Of a stretch of 64,000 nt of DNA, positions 44,590-56,768 are shown piece after piece. Below the pieces are notes generated by a model. The model was not told the origin of the DNA. It did not search any database and saw only the letters and a list, made by a program, of their open reading frames with translations. The stretch covers positions 1,364,404 through 1,428,403 of the forward strand of contig NZ_LMUX01000021.1 of the NCBI RefSeq assembly GCF_009765705.1, written 5' to 3'. The position numbers were made by a program, and so were the translations under genes. The number at the start of each line of letters is the position of its first letter. The first letter of the stretch is position 1. Origin of the DNA: Burkholderia sp. L27(2015). GTDB taxonomy: Bacteria > Pseudomonadota > Gammaproteobacteria > Burkholderiales > Burkholderiaceae.

Positions 44590-46332
44590 TCAATGCGAGT
44601 GGCTGGGGACTTCCGAGCCGCGGCAACCGACGAGAAAATCAAAGTCGCACCCTTGATCCGCCTGCAGCACATGCTCGACATACAGCTTGCGGTAACCGCT
44701 GGAGTCGGCGGCCAGGGGCCGTTGGTTCTCGGCCCAGTCGGCCAGCCGGGCCTTTAGCTCCGCGTCGGGAATATCGAGCTGCAGGCGACCGGCCAGCGCA
44801 TCGAGCTCGATCCAGTCGCCGTCCCGTACTACGGCCAGCGGGCCTCCGGCGCGGGCTTCCGGTGCGACGTGCAACACCACCGTGCCGTATGCCGTGCCGC
44901 TCATCCGAGCGTCCGACACGCGCACCATATCCGTTACGCCCTGCGCAAGCAGCTTGGGTGGCAAACCCATGTTGCCGACTTCGGCCATGCCAGGGTAGCC
45001 CTTCGGACCGCAATTTTTCAACACCATTACTGAGTCCGCCGTGACCTCCAGATCGGGATCGACGATACGCGCCTTGTAGTGCTCCAGGTTTTCGAACACG
45101 ACGGCCTGACCACGGTGGCGCAACAATGCCGGCGTGGCCGCCGACGGCTTGATCACCGCACCACTCGGCGCAAGATTACCTCGCACTACGCATAGGCCGC
45201 CGTCGTCGATCAAGGGATGGGCGAGCGGACGTATCACTTCGTCGTTATAAATCGGCGCCTCGCGGTTGTTGTCCCAGAGCGACTGGCCGTTGACCGTGAG
45301 CGCTTGCGGATGAGGGAGCAGACCCGCTTCACCCAGGCGGCGCAGCACGGCCGGCAAGCCGCCCGCATAATAAAATTCCTCCATCAGGAAGCGGCCCGAA
45401 GGCTGCAGGTCGACCAGCGTTGGCGTGCCGCGACCCACGCGAGTCCAGTCGTCGAGTTCCAGCTCGACACCGATACGCCCGGCGATCGCCTTCAGGTGTA
45501 TCGCCGCATTGGTCGAGCCGCCGATCGCGGCATTGACGCGGATCGCGTTCTCGAATGCCGCGCGCGTCAAAATTTTCGAGAGCTTGAGGTCCTCGTGGGC
45601 CATCTGCACGATGCGCATCCCGGACATATGGGCGAGCACATAGCGGCGTGCATCGACTGCGGGAATCGCGGCGTTATGCGGCAAGGTCACGCCCAGTGCT
45701 TCGGCCATGCAGGCCATGGTCGAAGCGGTACCCATGGTGTTGCAGGTGCCGGCCGAGCGCGACATGCCGGACTCCGCCGACATGAACTCGTGCACGCTGA
45801 TCTTGCCCGCCTTTACTTCTTCGCTCAGCCGCCAGACCGCCGTGCCGGAGCCGATGTCGAGGCCGCGATGTTTGCCGTTAAGCATCGGGCCGCCGCTGAC
45901 GACGATTGCAGGTACGTCGCAACTGGCGGCACCCATCAACAGTGCCGGGGTGGTTTTGTCGCAGCCGACCAGTAGCACGACGGCGTCGATCGGATTGCCG
46001 CGTATCGATTCCTCTACATCCATGCTGGCAAGGTTGCGCGTGAACATCGCGGTCGGGCGCAGGTTCGACTCGCCGTTGGAGAAGACCGGGAATTCGACCG
46101 GAAAGCCGCCCGCTTCGAGCACGCCGCGCTTCACATGGTCGGCCAGCTTGCGAAAGTGTGCGTTGCAGGGCGTGAGCTCAGACCATGTGTTGCAGATACC
46201 GATGATGGGCTTGCCTTCGAACTCATGGTCCGGAATGCCCTGGTTTTTCATCCAGCTTCGGTGCATGAAGCCATTCTTGTCGGCCGTGCCGAACCATTGC
46301 GCCGAGCGCAGTTTGGAAGTGCTTTGTGTCAT
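44590..46332 (-). CDS. IlvD/Edd-family dehydratase, probably L-arabonate dehydratase
   Basis: 580 residues. Iron-sulfur ligands Cys56 (SELTPCNAHF), Cys124 (LVGCDKTTPALL) and Cys197 (SRSAGTCNTMG) match the arrangement of the L-arabinonate and D-xylonate dehydratases. It dehydrates L-arabonate (and possibly D-fuconate or D-galactonate) to the 2-keto-3-deoxy acid. It is divergent from the KDA dehydratase gene, and three operator-like sites lie between them and a fourth within the leader. Amino-acid synthesis (IlvD proper) is less likely given the neighbours. Confidence 0.9.
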   Translation of the reverse strand: MTQSTSKLRSAQWFGTADKNGFMHRSWMKNQGIPDHEFEGKPIIGICNTWSELTPCNAHFRKLADHVKRGVLEAGGFPVEFPVFSNGESNLRPTAMFTRNLASMDVEESIRGNPIDAVVLLVGCDKTTPALLMGAASCDVPAIVVSGGPMLNGKHRGLDIGSGTAVWRLSEEVKAGKISVHEFMSAESGMSRSAGTCNTMGTASTMACMAEALGVTLPHNAAIPAVDARRYVLAHMSGMRIVQMAHEDLKLSKILTRAAFENAIRVNAAIGGSTNAAIHLKAIAGRIGVELELDDWTRVGRGTPTLVDLQPSGRFLMEEFYYAGGLPAVLRRLGEAGLLPHPQALTVNGQSLWDNNREAPIYNDEVIRPLAHPLIDDGGLCVVRGNLAPSGAVIKPSAATPALLRHRGQAVVFENLEHYKARIVDPDLEVTADSVMVLKNCGPKGYPGMAEVGNMGLPPKLLAQGVTDMVRVSDARMSGTAYGTVVLHVAPEARAGGPLAVVRDGDWIELDALAGRLQLDIPDAELKARLADWAENQRPLAADSSGYRKLYVEHVLQADQGCDFDFLVGCRGSEVPSHSH

Positions 46333-46358
46333 CTTGTTCCGTTCAGATCTAGCGTTTA

Positions 46359-46371
46359 ATAGTCATGCTAT
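46359..46371 (+). promoter_or_regulatory. GntR-type operator, site B
   Basis: ATAGTCATGCTAT with ATAG/CTAT arms, 27 bases upstream of the dehydratase ATG (minus strand). Same core as site A. Confidence 0.6.
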
Positions 46372-46521
46372 GTGGGTTTCTCGCGCTGCCGACGCTGCGG
46401 TGTTAGTCAGACTTTTTTTACGATCCATTACAGCGTGCACGCGGATGAATTCGCAAACTGCCCGATGGCACAGACTTTCAAAGGAAATTGAAGGCAAGTT
46501 AATCAGCGCGGGCACTCATTA

Positions 46522-46534
46522 ATAACATGACTAT
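46522..46534 (-). promoter_or_regulatory. GntR-type operator, site C
   Basis: On the minus strand ATAGTCATGTTAT, differing from site B at one position. It lies in the middle of the divergent region. Confidence 0.6.
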
Positions 46535-46586
46535 TTATACGTGGAATACGGGGAAACCACTATTCTTCGCCCTATACACACCGAAT

Positions 46587-46599
46587 ATAGTTTGACTAT
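46587..46599 (-). promoter_or_regulatory. GntR-type operator, site E
   Basis: ATAGTCAAACTAT on the minus strand (plus strand ATAGTTTGACTAT), with perfect ATAG/CTAT arms, 32 bases before the KDA dehydratase start. Confidence 0.6.
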
Positions 46600-46603
46600 T
46601 GAA

Positions 46604-46616
46604 TTTGTCATACAAA
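46604..46616 (+). promoter_or_regulatory. GntR-type operator, site D
   Basis: TTTGTCATACAAA, nearly symmetric and close to the general FadR-family TTGTCATACAA form; 15 bases before the ATG at 46631, where binding would block initiation. Confidence 0.6.
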
Positions 46617-46630
46617 AGGAACGCACTGCA

Positions 46631-48498
<1,868 letters not shown>

Positions 48499-48581
48499 GC
48501 GTTTCATCGAGTTTCCCTAACGGGTCCAACTCACGCGTTATATAAAACAGGTCGATAACGGCCATATCAAGGAGACGACAA

Positions 48582-49586
48582 ATGAACAACAAGCTTCGAC
48601 GCCTTACCCTTTCCACCATCGCCAGTGCACTGCTGGCCGTGCCGTTCATGGCACAGATTTCGGCACACGCCGCCGAACCGTTGAAAGTCGGCTTTCTGGT
48701 GAAGATGCCTGAGCAGGCATGGTTCATCAACGAGGAAAAGGGCGCGACCGCCCTGGGGCAGAAGGAAGGGTTTTCGGTTGTGAATATCGGCACGCCCGAC
48801 GGCGAGAAGGTGCTTTCGGCAATCGATAACCTCGGCGCTCAAGGTGCCAAAGGCTTCGTGATCTGCGCACCCGACGTGCGTCTCGGACCGGCTATCCAGG
48901 CTCGTGCGAAGCGCTATGGCATGAAGTTCGTCACGGTCGACGACCAGTTGGTCGATTCCAGTGGCAAACCGCTGGCCAATGTGCCGCACCTGGGGATGTC
49001 CGCGTACAAGATCGGCAACCAAGTGGGTCAGTCGATTGCCGACGAGATGAAACGTCGTGGCTGGAATCCGGATGAAGTGGGCGCGCTGCAAATCACCGAC
49101 TACGAACTGCCGACTGCCAAGCTGCGTACCGACGGTGCGACCGCCACGCTTTTGGCCAACGGTTTCAAAAAGGACAACGTCTTTAACGCGCCGCAGAAGA
49201 CCACGGACGACGAAGGTGGCTTCAATGCCGTGTCGCCGGTTCTTTCGCAACACCCCAACATCAAGAAATGGGTGATCTACGCGCTCAATGAAGAAAGCGT
49301 GCTCGGCGCCGTGCGCGCCACGGAACAGTTGCATATTGCCGCGCAGGACGTGATCGGCGTGGGTATCAACGGCGCCGGTGAAGCCTTCGCCGAGTTCCAG
49401 AAAAAAGAGCCGACTGGTTTCTACGGCACCATCGCGGTGAGCTCGACCAACCACGGCAAGCAGAGCACCGAAAATCTCGTCGACTGGATCAGGGATGGCA
49501 AGCAGCCACCCGCCGATACGCAAACCACGGGCAAGCTGATGGTGCGCAGCAACTGGGTGGAACTGCGCCAGGAACTCGGTATTTGA
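48582..49586 (+). CDS. araF: L-arabinose ABC transporter substrate-binding protein
   Basis: 334 residues. Sec signal peptide (about 1-27, ending QISAHAAEP), then AraF-like blocks: [55 protein letters not shown] and [20 protein letters not shown]. It binds L-arabinose (and possibly D-galactose). AAGGAG lies upstream. Confidence 0.93.
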   Translation: MNNKLRRLTLSTIASALLAVPFMAQISAHAAEPLKVGFLVKMPEQAWFINEEKGATALGQKEGFSVVNIGTPDGEKVLSAIDNLGAQGAKGFVICAPDVRLGPAIQARAKRYGMKFVTVDDQLVDSSGKPLANVPHLGMSAYKIGNQVGQSIADEMKRRGWNPDEVGALQITDYELPTAKLRTDGATATLLANGFKKDNVFNAPQKTTDDEGGFNAVSPVLSQHPNIKKWVIYALNEESVLGAVRATEQLHIAAQDVIGVGINGAGEAFAEFQKKEPTGFYGTIAVSSTNHGKQSTENLVDWIRDGKQPPADTQTTGKLMVRSNWVELRQELGI

Positions 49587-49590
49587 TGGC

Positions 49591-51153
49591 ATGAGCGAGA
49601 CGAACGCGATGAACCTCACAAGTGGAACCGAGGTGTCCGACGCCGCGCAGGCGCATGACACTGCCGCCGATGCGTATCTGCAACTCGACGCCATCTCGGT
49701 GCGCTTCCCCGGCGTTCTCGCGCTCGATAGCGTCTCGTTCGGTGTGCGGCGCGGCGAGGTTCATGGGCTGATGGGCGAAAACGGCGCCGGCAAATCGACG
49801 CTGCTCAAAGTGCTGTCCGGCGTGAACCAAGCCGAATCGGGGTCGTTGCTGCTCAAAGGGGTCGCACAGAAATTCGCGACCACCAAAGCGGCGATCGAAG
49901 CGGGTATCGCGATCATCTATCAGGAACTGCATTTGGTGCCTGAGTTGACGGTGGCGGAAAACCTGATGCTCGGGCAGCTGCCGAACCGCTTCGGCTTGCT
50001 CGACGAGAAAGCCATGGTGGCCCGCGCGATCGAAACACTGGACCGGCTTGGCGAAAAGATCGACCCCGCCACGCAAGTCAAGAATCTGTCGCTAGGGCAG
50101 CGGCAAATGATCGAGATCGGCAAGGCGTTGATGCGCGACGCACGCGTGATCGCCTTTGATGAGCCGACCAGCTCGCTGTCGTCGCGCGAAGCCGAGCAGT
50201 TGTTCAAGATCATTCGCGCGTTGCAGGCGCAAGGCCGCGCCATTATCTACGTGACGCACAGGATGGACGAGGTGTACGAGTTGTGCGATCGCGTTACGGT
50301 ATTTCGTGACGGGCGCTGTATCAAGACCTTCGAGTCGGTCGACAATCTCGGACGCGACGAGCTGATCAGTTGCATGGTGGGGCGATCGATTGCCGATGTG
50401 TACGGCTATCGCCCCCGCGAGATCGGCGCAACGCAGCTTGAAGTCAAGGCGTTGATGGGACCGGGCTTGTCTGCGCCGGTTTCGTTCAGCGCCAGGAGGG
50501 GCGAGATCGTAGGCTTCTTCGGCCTGGTGGGCGCGGGGCGCTCCGAATTGATGAAGCTGATCTACGGTGCGGTGCAGCCTAGTAGCGGGCAAGTGGAGCT
50601 CAACGGCGTTCCGGTCAGCTTTGCCACGCCGCGCGATGCCGTGCGCGCGGGGGTTGCATTGTGCCCTGAGGACCGCAAGCGGGAAGGGATAGTCGCGATC
50701 GCTTCGGTTGCCGACAACCTGAACATCAGCGCCAGGCGACACTTCAGTCTCGCGGGTTTCGTGCTGAACGCGCGCCGTGAGCGCGAGTTGGCGAGCGACT
50801 ATATCGACAAGCTTTCGATCAAGACGCGCAACGCCGAAACGCCGATAGGCACGCTCTCGGGAGGCAACCAGCAGAAGGTCATCTTGTCGCGCTGGCTTGC
50901 CGAGTGCATCGACGTGTTCTTGATGGACGAACCGACGCGCGGCATCGACGTTGGCGCGCGAGCGGAGATATATGGGTTGCTGTATGACCTGGCCGAGGCG
51001 GGCCGCACGATCATCGTGGTGTCTAGCGATCTCTCCGAGGTCATAGGTGTGGCCGATCGCGTGCTGGTGATGAAAGAAGGGCGCCTGGTTGGCGACCTGC
51101 CGAAGGCGCAGGCCACGCCGGATCAGTTAATCAAGCTGGCGCTGCCGCATTGA
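49591..51153 (+). CDS. araG: L-arabinose ABC transporter ATP-binding protein
   Basis: 520 residues with two ABC domains, as in AraG/RbsA/XylG. First Walker [21 protein letters not shown] at about 67; [20 protein letters not shown]; second domain with [13 protein letters not shown] and [20 protein letters not shown]. It follows araF after four bases and powers uptake together with the permease. Confidence 0.94.
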   Translation: MSETNAMNLTSGTEVSDAAQAHDTAADAYLQLDAISVRFPGVLALDSVSFGVRRGEVHGLMGENGAGKSTLLKVLSGVNQAESGSLLLKGVAQKFATTKAAIEAGIAIIYQELHLVPELTVAENLMLGQLPNRFGLLDEKAMVARAIETLDRLGEKIDPATQVKNLSLGQRQMIEIGKALMRDARVIAFDEPTSSLSSREAEQLFKIIRALQAQGRAIIYVTHRMDEVYELCDRVTVFRDGRCIKTFESVDNLGRDELISCMVGRSIADVYGYRPREIGATQLEVKALMGPGLSAPVSFSARRGEIVGFFGLVGAGRSELMKLIYGAVQPSSGQVELNGVPVSFATPRDAVRAGVALCPEDRKREGIVAIASVADNLNISARRHFSLAGFVLNARRERELASDYIDKLSIKTRNAETPIGTLSGGNQQKVILSRWLAECIDVFLMDEPTRGIDVGARAEIYGLLYDLAEAGRTIIVVSSDLSEVIGVADRVLVMKEGRLVGDLPKAQATPDQLIKLALPH

Positions 51154-51220
51154 GTAGCCGAGCGAATGAGCGAGCGCAACCGGGTGCCGATAGGCACACG
51201 AATGGATGAAGAAAGAGATT

Positions 51221-52243
51221 ATGCAAAAACTTAGCACGCCGTCGGCCAACGAGCCGACCACCCCCAACGCCGGAGCACGTCGCGCGGATGCACGCGGACG
51301 CGCCGCGCGGACTTGGGAACTGATCAACAAGTCGGGCATCGTGGTGGTGTTCCTGATCCTGTTCGTGGCACTCTCGCTGAGCGTGCCGGAGTTCCTCAGT
51401 ACGCGCAATATTCAAGGCCTGCTGCTTTCAGTCACGCTGATCGGATCGATTTCGGTGACCATGATGTTCGTGCTGGCGTTGGGGGAAGTCGACCTGTCGG
51501 TTGCCTCGATTGTGGCGTTTGCGGGGGTCGTCGCGTCCACCGTGATCACGTCGACGCATAGTGTGGTGCTTGGTGTTACGGCCGGTGTGCTTGCGGGCGG
51601 CGCGGTCGGATTGGTCAACGGTGTGCTGATCGCTCGCTTCAAGGTCAACTCGCTGATCGTTACGCTGGCAATGATGGAGGTGGTGCGGGGCCTCGCTTAT
51701 ATCACCTCGAACGGCGACGCAGTGATGATTTCGGAGGAACGCTTCTTCGATCTCGGCGGCGGGTCGTTTCTGGGCATCAGCTTCCCGATCTGGTCGAACA
51801 TCGTTGGCTTTGTCGTGTTCGGCTTCCTGCTCAAGAAAACCATATTCGGCAAGAACGTGCTCGCGGTGGGCGGGAATGGTGAAGCGGCGCTACTTGCGGG
51901 CTTGCCGGTCACGCGCATCAAGATCACCGTGTTTGTGCTGCAGGGGCTGGTCACAGGCTTTGCCGGTGTGATGCTGGCTTCGCGCATGAGCCTTGGCGAC
52001 CCGAAGACTTCGGTTGGCCTGGAGCTCGGCGTGATCAGTGCGTGTGTGCTCGGAGGCGTGTCGTTGACCGGTGGCGTTGCGACCATATCGGGCGTGCTCG
52101 TCGGTGTGCTGCTGATGGGCTCGGTGCAAGACGCGATGAGCCTCGTCAATGTGCCGACGTTCTATCAGTATCTGATCCGGGGCGGCATTCTGTTGCTTGC
52201 TGTTTTGTTCGACCAATTCCGTCGCAGCAAGCGCGTGCACTAA
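51221..52243 (+). CDS. araH: L-arabinose ABC transporter permease
   Basis: 340 residues, about ten hydrophobic helices; LALGEVDLSVASIVAFAGVV and VGGNGEAALLAGLPVTRIKI are typical of AraH/RbsC permeases. ATG 51206 upstream gives five more residues. It ends the araFGH set. Confidence 0.93.
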   Translation: MQKLSTPSANEPTTPNAGARRADARGRAARTWELINKSGIVVVFLILFVALSLSVPEFLSTRNIQGLLLSVTLIGSISVTMMFVLALGEVDLSVASIVAFAGVVASTVITSTHSVVLGVTAGVLAGGAVGLVNGVLIARFKVNSLIVTLAMMEVVRGLAYITSNGDAVMISEERFFDLGGGSFLGISFPIWSNIVGFVVFGFLLKKTIFGKNVLAVGGNGEAALLAGLPVTRIKITVFVLQGLVTGFAGVMLASRMSLGDPKTSVGLELGVISACVLGGVSLTGGVATISGVLVGVLLMGSVQDAMSLVNVPTFYQYLIRGGILLLAVLFDQFRRSKRVH

Positions 52244-52308
52244 CTCATCGGACGCAAATATCCGACGCAAATTCGACTGATGCAAATCTATTTAAAGCCA
52301 CTACACGC

Positions 52309-53307
52309 ATGAACATCTTGACTATCGATACGGGCACGACCAACACACGGGTGACCGTGTGGCGCGGCAATGCGCCGCTCGGCCACGCGAGTCGCGAGAT
52401 CGGCGTGCGCGATACCGCGATCACTGGCACCACCGCCCGTTTGATCGCCGGGATTCGCGATGCCATGCAGGCGGCTGTGGCGGAAGTCGGTCTCACGTTG
52501 AACGCGATGGATTGCGTCCTAGCTTCCGGCATGATTACCTCCAACCTTGGTCTGCACGAGTTACCTCATCTCGTCGCCCCGGCTGGCCGGGAAGCCCTTG
52601 CGCAAGGCATGGCGCGAGTATCGATTGCCGACGTATGTCCGCAAGACATCTGGTTTGTGCCCGGAGTGCGTAACCCGGTGGAAGATGTGGGATTGCACAA
52701 TTGCGAAGCGATGGACATGATGCGCGGCGAGGAGACCGAGGCGATCGCGTTGATCGATCGTCTGGCATTGCGCGAACCTGCGGTCATCATGCTACCCGGC
52801 TCGCACTCGAAATTCGTTCATGTGGATGGCGCGCAGCGCATCGCCGGTTGCATCACGACGATTGCCGGAGAGTTGCTCGATGTCATCACGCACAACACCC
52901 TGTTGACCGATACCCTGAGCGGGGAATTTGCCGATACGCTAGCCCCGGATATGCTGCTCGCCGGCGCACGGTCCGCCGCGCGGGTGGGTCTCGCGCGTGC
53001 GTGCTTTACGGTCCGGATTCTGGATCGGTTCACGAGTCACGATCGCAACGCTCGTGCCAATTATCTATTGGGCGCCGTGCTCGGTTCCGATCTCGTCACG
53101 TTAAAAAATAGTAGTGCTATTCATATAAACGCGAACACAAAGTTCGTGATCGCCGGAAAACCGTTGTTGCGCGAAGCATTGGCCATTCTGGCACGGGCAG
53201 ACGAATTCTTTTCCGGCTCGGTCACCGTCACGTCGGACGAGCAGCAGGCCGATCTGGCAGGGTTTGGCGCGATGTGCATTGCGAAAGCGCGCGGATTGAT
53301 CCAGTAG
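52309..53307 (+). CDS. dgoK: 2-dehydro-3-deoxygalactonokinase
   Basis: 332 residues. N-terminal phosphate-binding motif TIDTGTTNTRVTVWRG; PGSHSKFVHVDGAQRIAGCI at about 165 and TIAGELLDVITHNTLLTDTL are DgoK signatures. It phosphorylates 2-keto-3-deoxygalactonate at C6 with ATP. ATG 52309 replaces an upstream in-frame start that would overlap araH. Confidence 0.94.
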   Translation: MNILTIDTGTTNTRVTVWRGNAPLGHASREIGVRDTAITGTTARLIAGIRDAMQAAVAEVGLTLNAMDCVLASGMITSNLGLHELPHLVAPAGREALAQGMARVSIADVCPQDIWFVPGVRNPVEDVGLHNCEAMDMMRGEETEAIALIDRLALREPAVIMLPGSHSKFVHVDGAQRIAGCITTIAGELLDVITHNTLLTDTLSGEFADTLAPDMLLAGARSAARVGLARACFTVRILDRFTSHDRNARANYLLGAVLGSDLVTLKNSSAIHINANTKFVIAGKPLLREALAILARADEFFSGSVTVTSDEQQADLAGFGAMCIAKARGLIQ

Positions 53308-53418
53308 AAGGAATACGTAGCGGACGGACCTCCTTTGTTGTCGTTGCCGTCGGGAATTTAAAGAGTTCATTTTGGTGCGCTGCCCGTAAGCGGGCGTAGC
53401 GGACCTCAGGGAAAACGA

Positions 53419-54282
53419 ATGGTATCGGTGCAACCACTGCTGAAGCGGCGTCATGATTTGAGCGAGTGCATCGTTTGGGACGATGTGCTCGGCGTATTGT
53501 GGTGGACCGACATTTTCGCGGCGACCTTATGGCAGTACGATCCCGTGCGCAACTGCGAGCGCAGTTGGGTCTTGCCGTCGGCCTTGGGTTCCTTCGCCTT
53601 GACCACCACGCCGGGAGTGCTGCTGCTGGGGCTGCGCAAGGAGCTAGCGCGCTTTGACACGAATCACGACAAACTCGAAGTACGGGTACCCGTCGAACCG
53701 GACCTTGCGCAGACTCGCATCAACGACGGCCGTTGCGACCGCGCCGGCAATTTCATCTTCGGCACCACCAACGATGGCGCACTTCATGTGCCCGGTGCTT
53801 TCTACCGCTACACGCCGCAAGGCCAATTAAGCCGGCTCGATTTACCTTCGGTGGCGATTGCCAACAGTCTATGTTTCAGCCCGGACGGCGGCACGCTCTA
53901 CTACGCCGACTCGCCCGCACGACGCATCATGGCATGCGACTACGACTCGGCGAATGGCCAGGTGCGGCGCTCGCGTGTGTTTGTCGAAGTCGAACACGGC
54001 GTGCCCGACGGTTCGTGCGTGGATGCCGAGGGCTACCTGTGGAATGCGGTATGGGGTGCGAGCCGCGTGATGCGTTACGCGCCGGATGGTCGCACCGACA
54101 GAATTTTGGATTTGCCGGCCCGGCAGCCGAGCTGCGTTGCCTTCGGTGGCGCGGCATTCGATACCTTGTATGTCACATCCGCACGTCGCGACATGCCGGA
54201 CGATGAGCAAGACTCGGGGCTGGTCTACAGCGTGACCGGGCTCGGGGTGCGCGGTCTTCGGGAGTGCCGCTTCGATGCTTAA
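53419..54282 (+). CDS. SMP-30/gluconolaconase-family sugar lactonase (L-arabino/D-galactonolactonase)
   Basis: 287 residues, six-bladed propeller. Metal ligands: Glu at about 16 (HDLSECIVWDD), Asn in RINDGRCDRAGNFIFGTTND at about 98 and Asp in VPDGSCVDAEGYLWNAVWGA at about 190. It hydrolyses the lactone made by the sugar dehydrogenase. AGGGA precedes the ATG. It overlaps the epimerase gene by eight bases. Confidence 0.92.
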   Translation: MVSVQPLLKRRHDLSECIVWDDVLGVLWWTDIFAATLWQYDPVRNCERSWVLPSALGSFALTTTPGVLLLGLRKELARFDTNHDKLEVRVPVEPDLAQTRINDGRCDRAGNFIFGTTNDGALHVPGAFYRYTPQGQLSRLDLPSVAIANSLCFSPDGGTLYYADSPARRIMACDYDSANGQVRRSRVFVEVEHGVPDGSCVDAEGYLWNAVWGASRVMRYAPDGRTDRILDLPARQPSCVAFGGAAFDTLYVTSARRDMPDDEQDSGLVYSVTGLGVRGLRECRFDA

Positions 54283-55201
54283 AAAATCCACACCCATGCC
54301 CAGCCCCGCATGCAGCCCCATATCCAGACTCATCCTCGCCAATGACCGTTTGCGCGCCGAGATCGTTCCGGAGCTGGGCGGCGCGTTGGCGCGTCTCGAT
54401 GCGCTCAGTGCCGATGGAGCGCAACCCTTGCTGCGCGCCCACGCGGCAGACGCCGGTGAGCACGATCCCAATCTTCTGGCCTGCTATCCGCTGGTGCCCT
54501 GGTCGAATCGTATCGGCGGTGGCCAATTCGTGTTCGACGGGCGTACCGTGGAAGTCCCGCGTACCTGCGCCGCCGAAACGCTGCCGATCCATGGACATGG
54601 CTGGCGAGCACCGTGGCAACTCATAGAACAAGATCAAGACCTTGTGTCGCTGTCGTACTCGCATGAGGACGGGAAGCCGTATCGTTACCGCGCACAGCTC
54701 GACTACCGGCTGACCGGTGAACAACTGACGGTCACGCTTGCGCTCCAGAATCTGGGCGCGACGCTCCCGTTCGGGATGGGCCTGCACCCATTTTTCCCAC
54801 GCAACTCGCGCACGCGTCTTTACGCACCCGCACAGTATTGGTGGGAATCCGGTCCGGATCATCTGCCCGTCGCTCAAGCCTCGTTACCCATCGCAGTCGA
54901 TTTTGCTACGTTGCGCGGCATGCCCGACGGTGTCGACCATGCGTTTGGCGGATGGGCGGGTCTTGCGCGCATCGACGGCGGCCCGTTCACCCCTTCGGTG
55001 ACGCTCGAGTCCGATACCGATCATTACGTGCTTTACACGCCGGCAGGGCAGTCGTTTTTTTGTTTCGAGCCCGTCGATCACCCCATCAACGCATGCAATC
55101 TCCCCGGAGAAGCTACGCAACATGGGTTGACGGTGTTGAGCGAAGGCGAAACGCTGACGCGTAATTTTCGCTTCGTCGTATCAGCTCGGGGTGCGCAATG
55201 A
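54275..55201 (+). CDS. Aldose 1-epimerase (galactose mutarotase) family
   Basis: 308 residues. PLVPWSNRIGGGQFVFDGRT at about 67 with the conserved Arg, LPIHGHGWRAPWQLIEQDQD with the His (about 106-108) and FGMGLHPFFPRNSRTRLYAP with the second His. It interconverts the alpha and beta anomers so the dehydrogenase receives its preferred form. The stop overlaps the SDR start (ATGA). Confidence 0.92.
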   Translation: MLKKSTPMPSPACSPISRLILANDRLRAEIVPELGGALARLDALSADGAQPLLRAHAADAGEHDPNLLACYPLVPWSNRIGGGQFVFDGRTVEVPRTCAAETLPIHGHGWRAPWQLIEQDQDLVSLSYSHEDGKPYRYRAQLDYRLTGEQLTVTLALQNLGATLPFGMGLHPFFPRNSRTRLYAPAQYWWESGPDHLPVAQASLPIAVDFATLRGMPDGVDHAFGGWAGLARIDGGPFTPSVTLESDTDHYVLYTPAGQSFFCFEPVDHPINACNLPGEATQHGLTVLSEGETLTRNFRFVVSARGAQ

Positions 55202-55965
55202 GACTCGCGGGCAAGGTCGCTGTGATCACGGGCGCGGCCCAAGGCATAGGCGCGGCGACCGCGCGTCTGTTCGCCGAGCAGGGCGCATGCGTTGTGATCA
55301 ACGATAGCCAATGCGACGAGCGAGCCTACGCGCTGCAGGCCGAAATCGGTGCCGATCGCGCGTTGTGTTTCGAGGCTGACGTCAGCAACCGGGCGGCGGT
55401 CGGTCAACTGATAGCCGCCACGCTGGAGCGATTCGGCGCACTCGACGTTCTGATCAACAACGCCGGCGTCAACGTGTTCGGCGATCCGCTCACGCTTTCC
55501 GCGACGGACTGGCGGCGTTGCATGGACGTCGACCTCGATGGCGCGTGGCATTGCTGCCAGGCCGCGCTGCCGGAGATGTTGGCGCGCGGTGCCGGAAGCA
55601 TCGTCAATATCGCGTCGGTGCATGGACACAAGATTATTCCCGGCGCGTTTCCCTATCCCGTAGCCAAGCACGGCGTGATTGGCCTGACGCGCGCATTGGG
55701 TATCCAGTATGCGGCGCACGGGATACGCGTGAATTCGATCTCGCCGGGCCTGATTCTCACACCGTCCGCCGAAGCCCATTTTTTGCGCGATGCCGACCCT
55801 GATGGTGAACGACGTCGGCAAGCCGATTTGCTGCCGTGCAAACGTATAGGCGAACCCATCGAAGTGGCCTACACGGCCTTGTTCCTGGCCAGCGATGAAG
55901 CACGCTTCATCAACGCCACCGACATTTTGATCGACGGCGGTCGATCGCAGCTTTACCACGAATAA
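55198..55965 (+). CDS. SDR-family sugar dehydrogenase, probably D-galactose/L-fucose type
   Basis: 255 residues, classical SDR. GAAQGIGAATARLFAEQGA at about 12, LINNAGVNVFGDPLTLSATD at about 85 and the catalytic FPYPVAKHGVIGLTRALGIQ (Tyr and Lys spaced YxxxK) at about 151-160. The sequence resembles rhizobial galactose dehydrogenases. It may provide a second route for D-galactose oxidation alongside the Gfo/Idh/MocA enzyme. NAD-dependent by the Asp in NDSQCDE. Confidence 0.9.
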   Translation: MRLAGKVAVITGAAQGIGAATARLFAEQGACVVINDSQCDERAYALQAEIGADRALCFEADVSNRAAVGQLIAATLERFGALDVLINNAGVNVFGDPLTLSATDWRRCMDVDLDGAWHCCQAALPEMLARGAGSIVNIASVHGHKIIPGAFPYPVAKHGVIGLTRALGIQYAAHGIRVNSISPGLILTPSAEAHFLRDADPDGERRRQADLLPCKRIGEPIEVAYTALFLASDEARFINATDILIDGGRSQLYHE

Positions 55966-55974
55966 AGGACTTCC

Positions 55975-56592
55975 ATGACTTGGCCGACCCGCTTGCCGCT
56001 CATCGCTATTTTGCGTGGCATCACGCCTGACGAAGTGATTGCCCATGTCGCCAAGTTAATCGAGGTTGGCTTCGACGCGATCGAGGTGCCGCTCAATTCG
56101 CCCAATAGCCTGGTCAGCATTGAACGCCTGGTGCGCGAGTTCGGTACGCAGGCGTGCATCGGCGCCGGAACGGTGCTCGACGTCGAAGCGGTGGATAAGC
56201 TGGCGGCGCTGCGATGCCGTTTGATCGTAACCCCGAACACCGACCCCGCGGTGGTTAGGCGTGCGCGCGGACACGACATGCTGTGCGCTATTGGGTGCGC
56301 CACGCCCAGCGAGGCGTTTGCCGCCATCCGCGCGGGTGCGCAAGCCATCAAGGTTTTTCCCGCGGGTATTTTTGGCCCCGCCTATATCCGTGCACTCAAG
56401 GCCGTCCTGCCGCCCGATTTGCCGGTGTTCGCCGTGGGTGGCGTCACGCCGGGCACCTTGGCCGATTATCTCGCGGCGGGATGTATAGGCGCCGGGCTCG
56501 GCGGCGACTTATACCAGCCCGGCCAACCGGTATCGCGTACCGAGCAACAAGCGCAGGCATTCGTCGATGCGTATCGTCAAACAGTAAGGTAA
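55975..56592 (+). CDS. dgoA: 2-dehydro-3-deoxy-6-phosphogalactonate aldolase
   Basis: 205 residues. Arg14 (LIAILRGITPDE), Glu37 (FDAIEVPLNSP) and Schiff-base Lys126 (AQAIKVFPAGIFGPAYIRAL) agree with the residues of E. coli KDPGal aldolase. It splits the phosphorylated keto-deoxy acid to pyruvate and glyceraldehyde-3-phosphate. AAGGA precedes the ATG. Confidence 0.95.
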   Translation: MTWPTRLPLIAILRGITPDEVIAHVAKLIEVGFDAIEVPLNSPNSLVSIERLVREFGTQACIGAGTVLDVEAVDKLAALRCRLIVTPNTDPAVVRRARGHDMLCAIGCATPSEAFAAIRAGAQAIKVFPAGIFGPAYIRALKAVLPPDLPVFAVGGVTPGTLADYLAAGCIGAGLGGDLYQPGQPVSRTEQQAQAFVDAYRQTVR

Positions 56593-56768
56593 AGCAGTAG
56601 TGCTAATGCGGTAGGGCTCATGCAGTAAAGGTAAGGCAGTAAAGGCGTGAGGGCTTTCGGCGGCTCATAAGGTCGCTCTCGCAAAGTTGCAGTCAAAAAA
56701 CGCTTGGGAAGGACGTCAACAAGGCGGCCGTTAGTTATTCGTTTATTCGGAATCATGGCAAGGACAGG

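Noticed and set aside
44590-46332. ilvD (branched-chain amino-acid dihydroxy-acid dehydratase)
   Set aside because: Neighbouring KDA dehydratase, sugar dehydrogenase and araFGH and the RlArDHT-like Cys spacing favour L-arabonate dehydratase.
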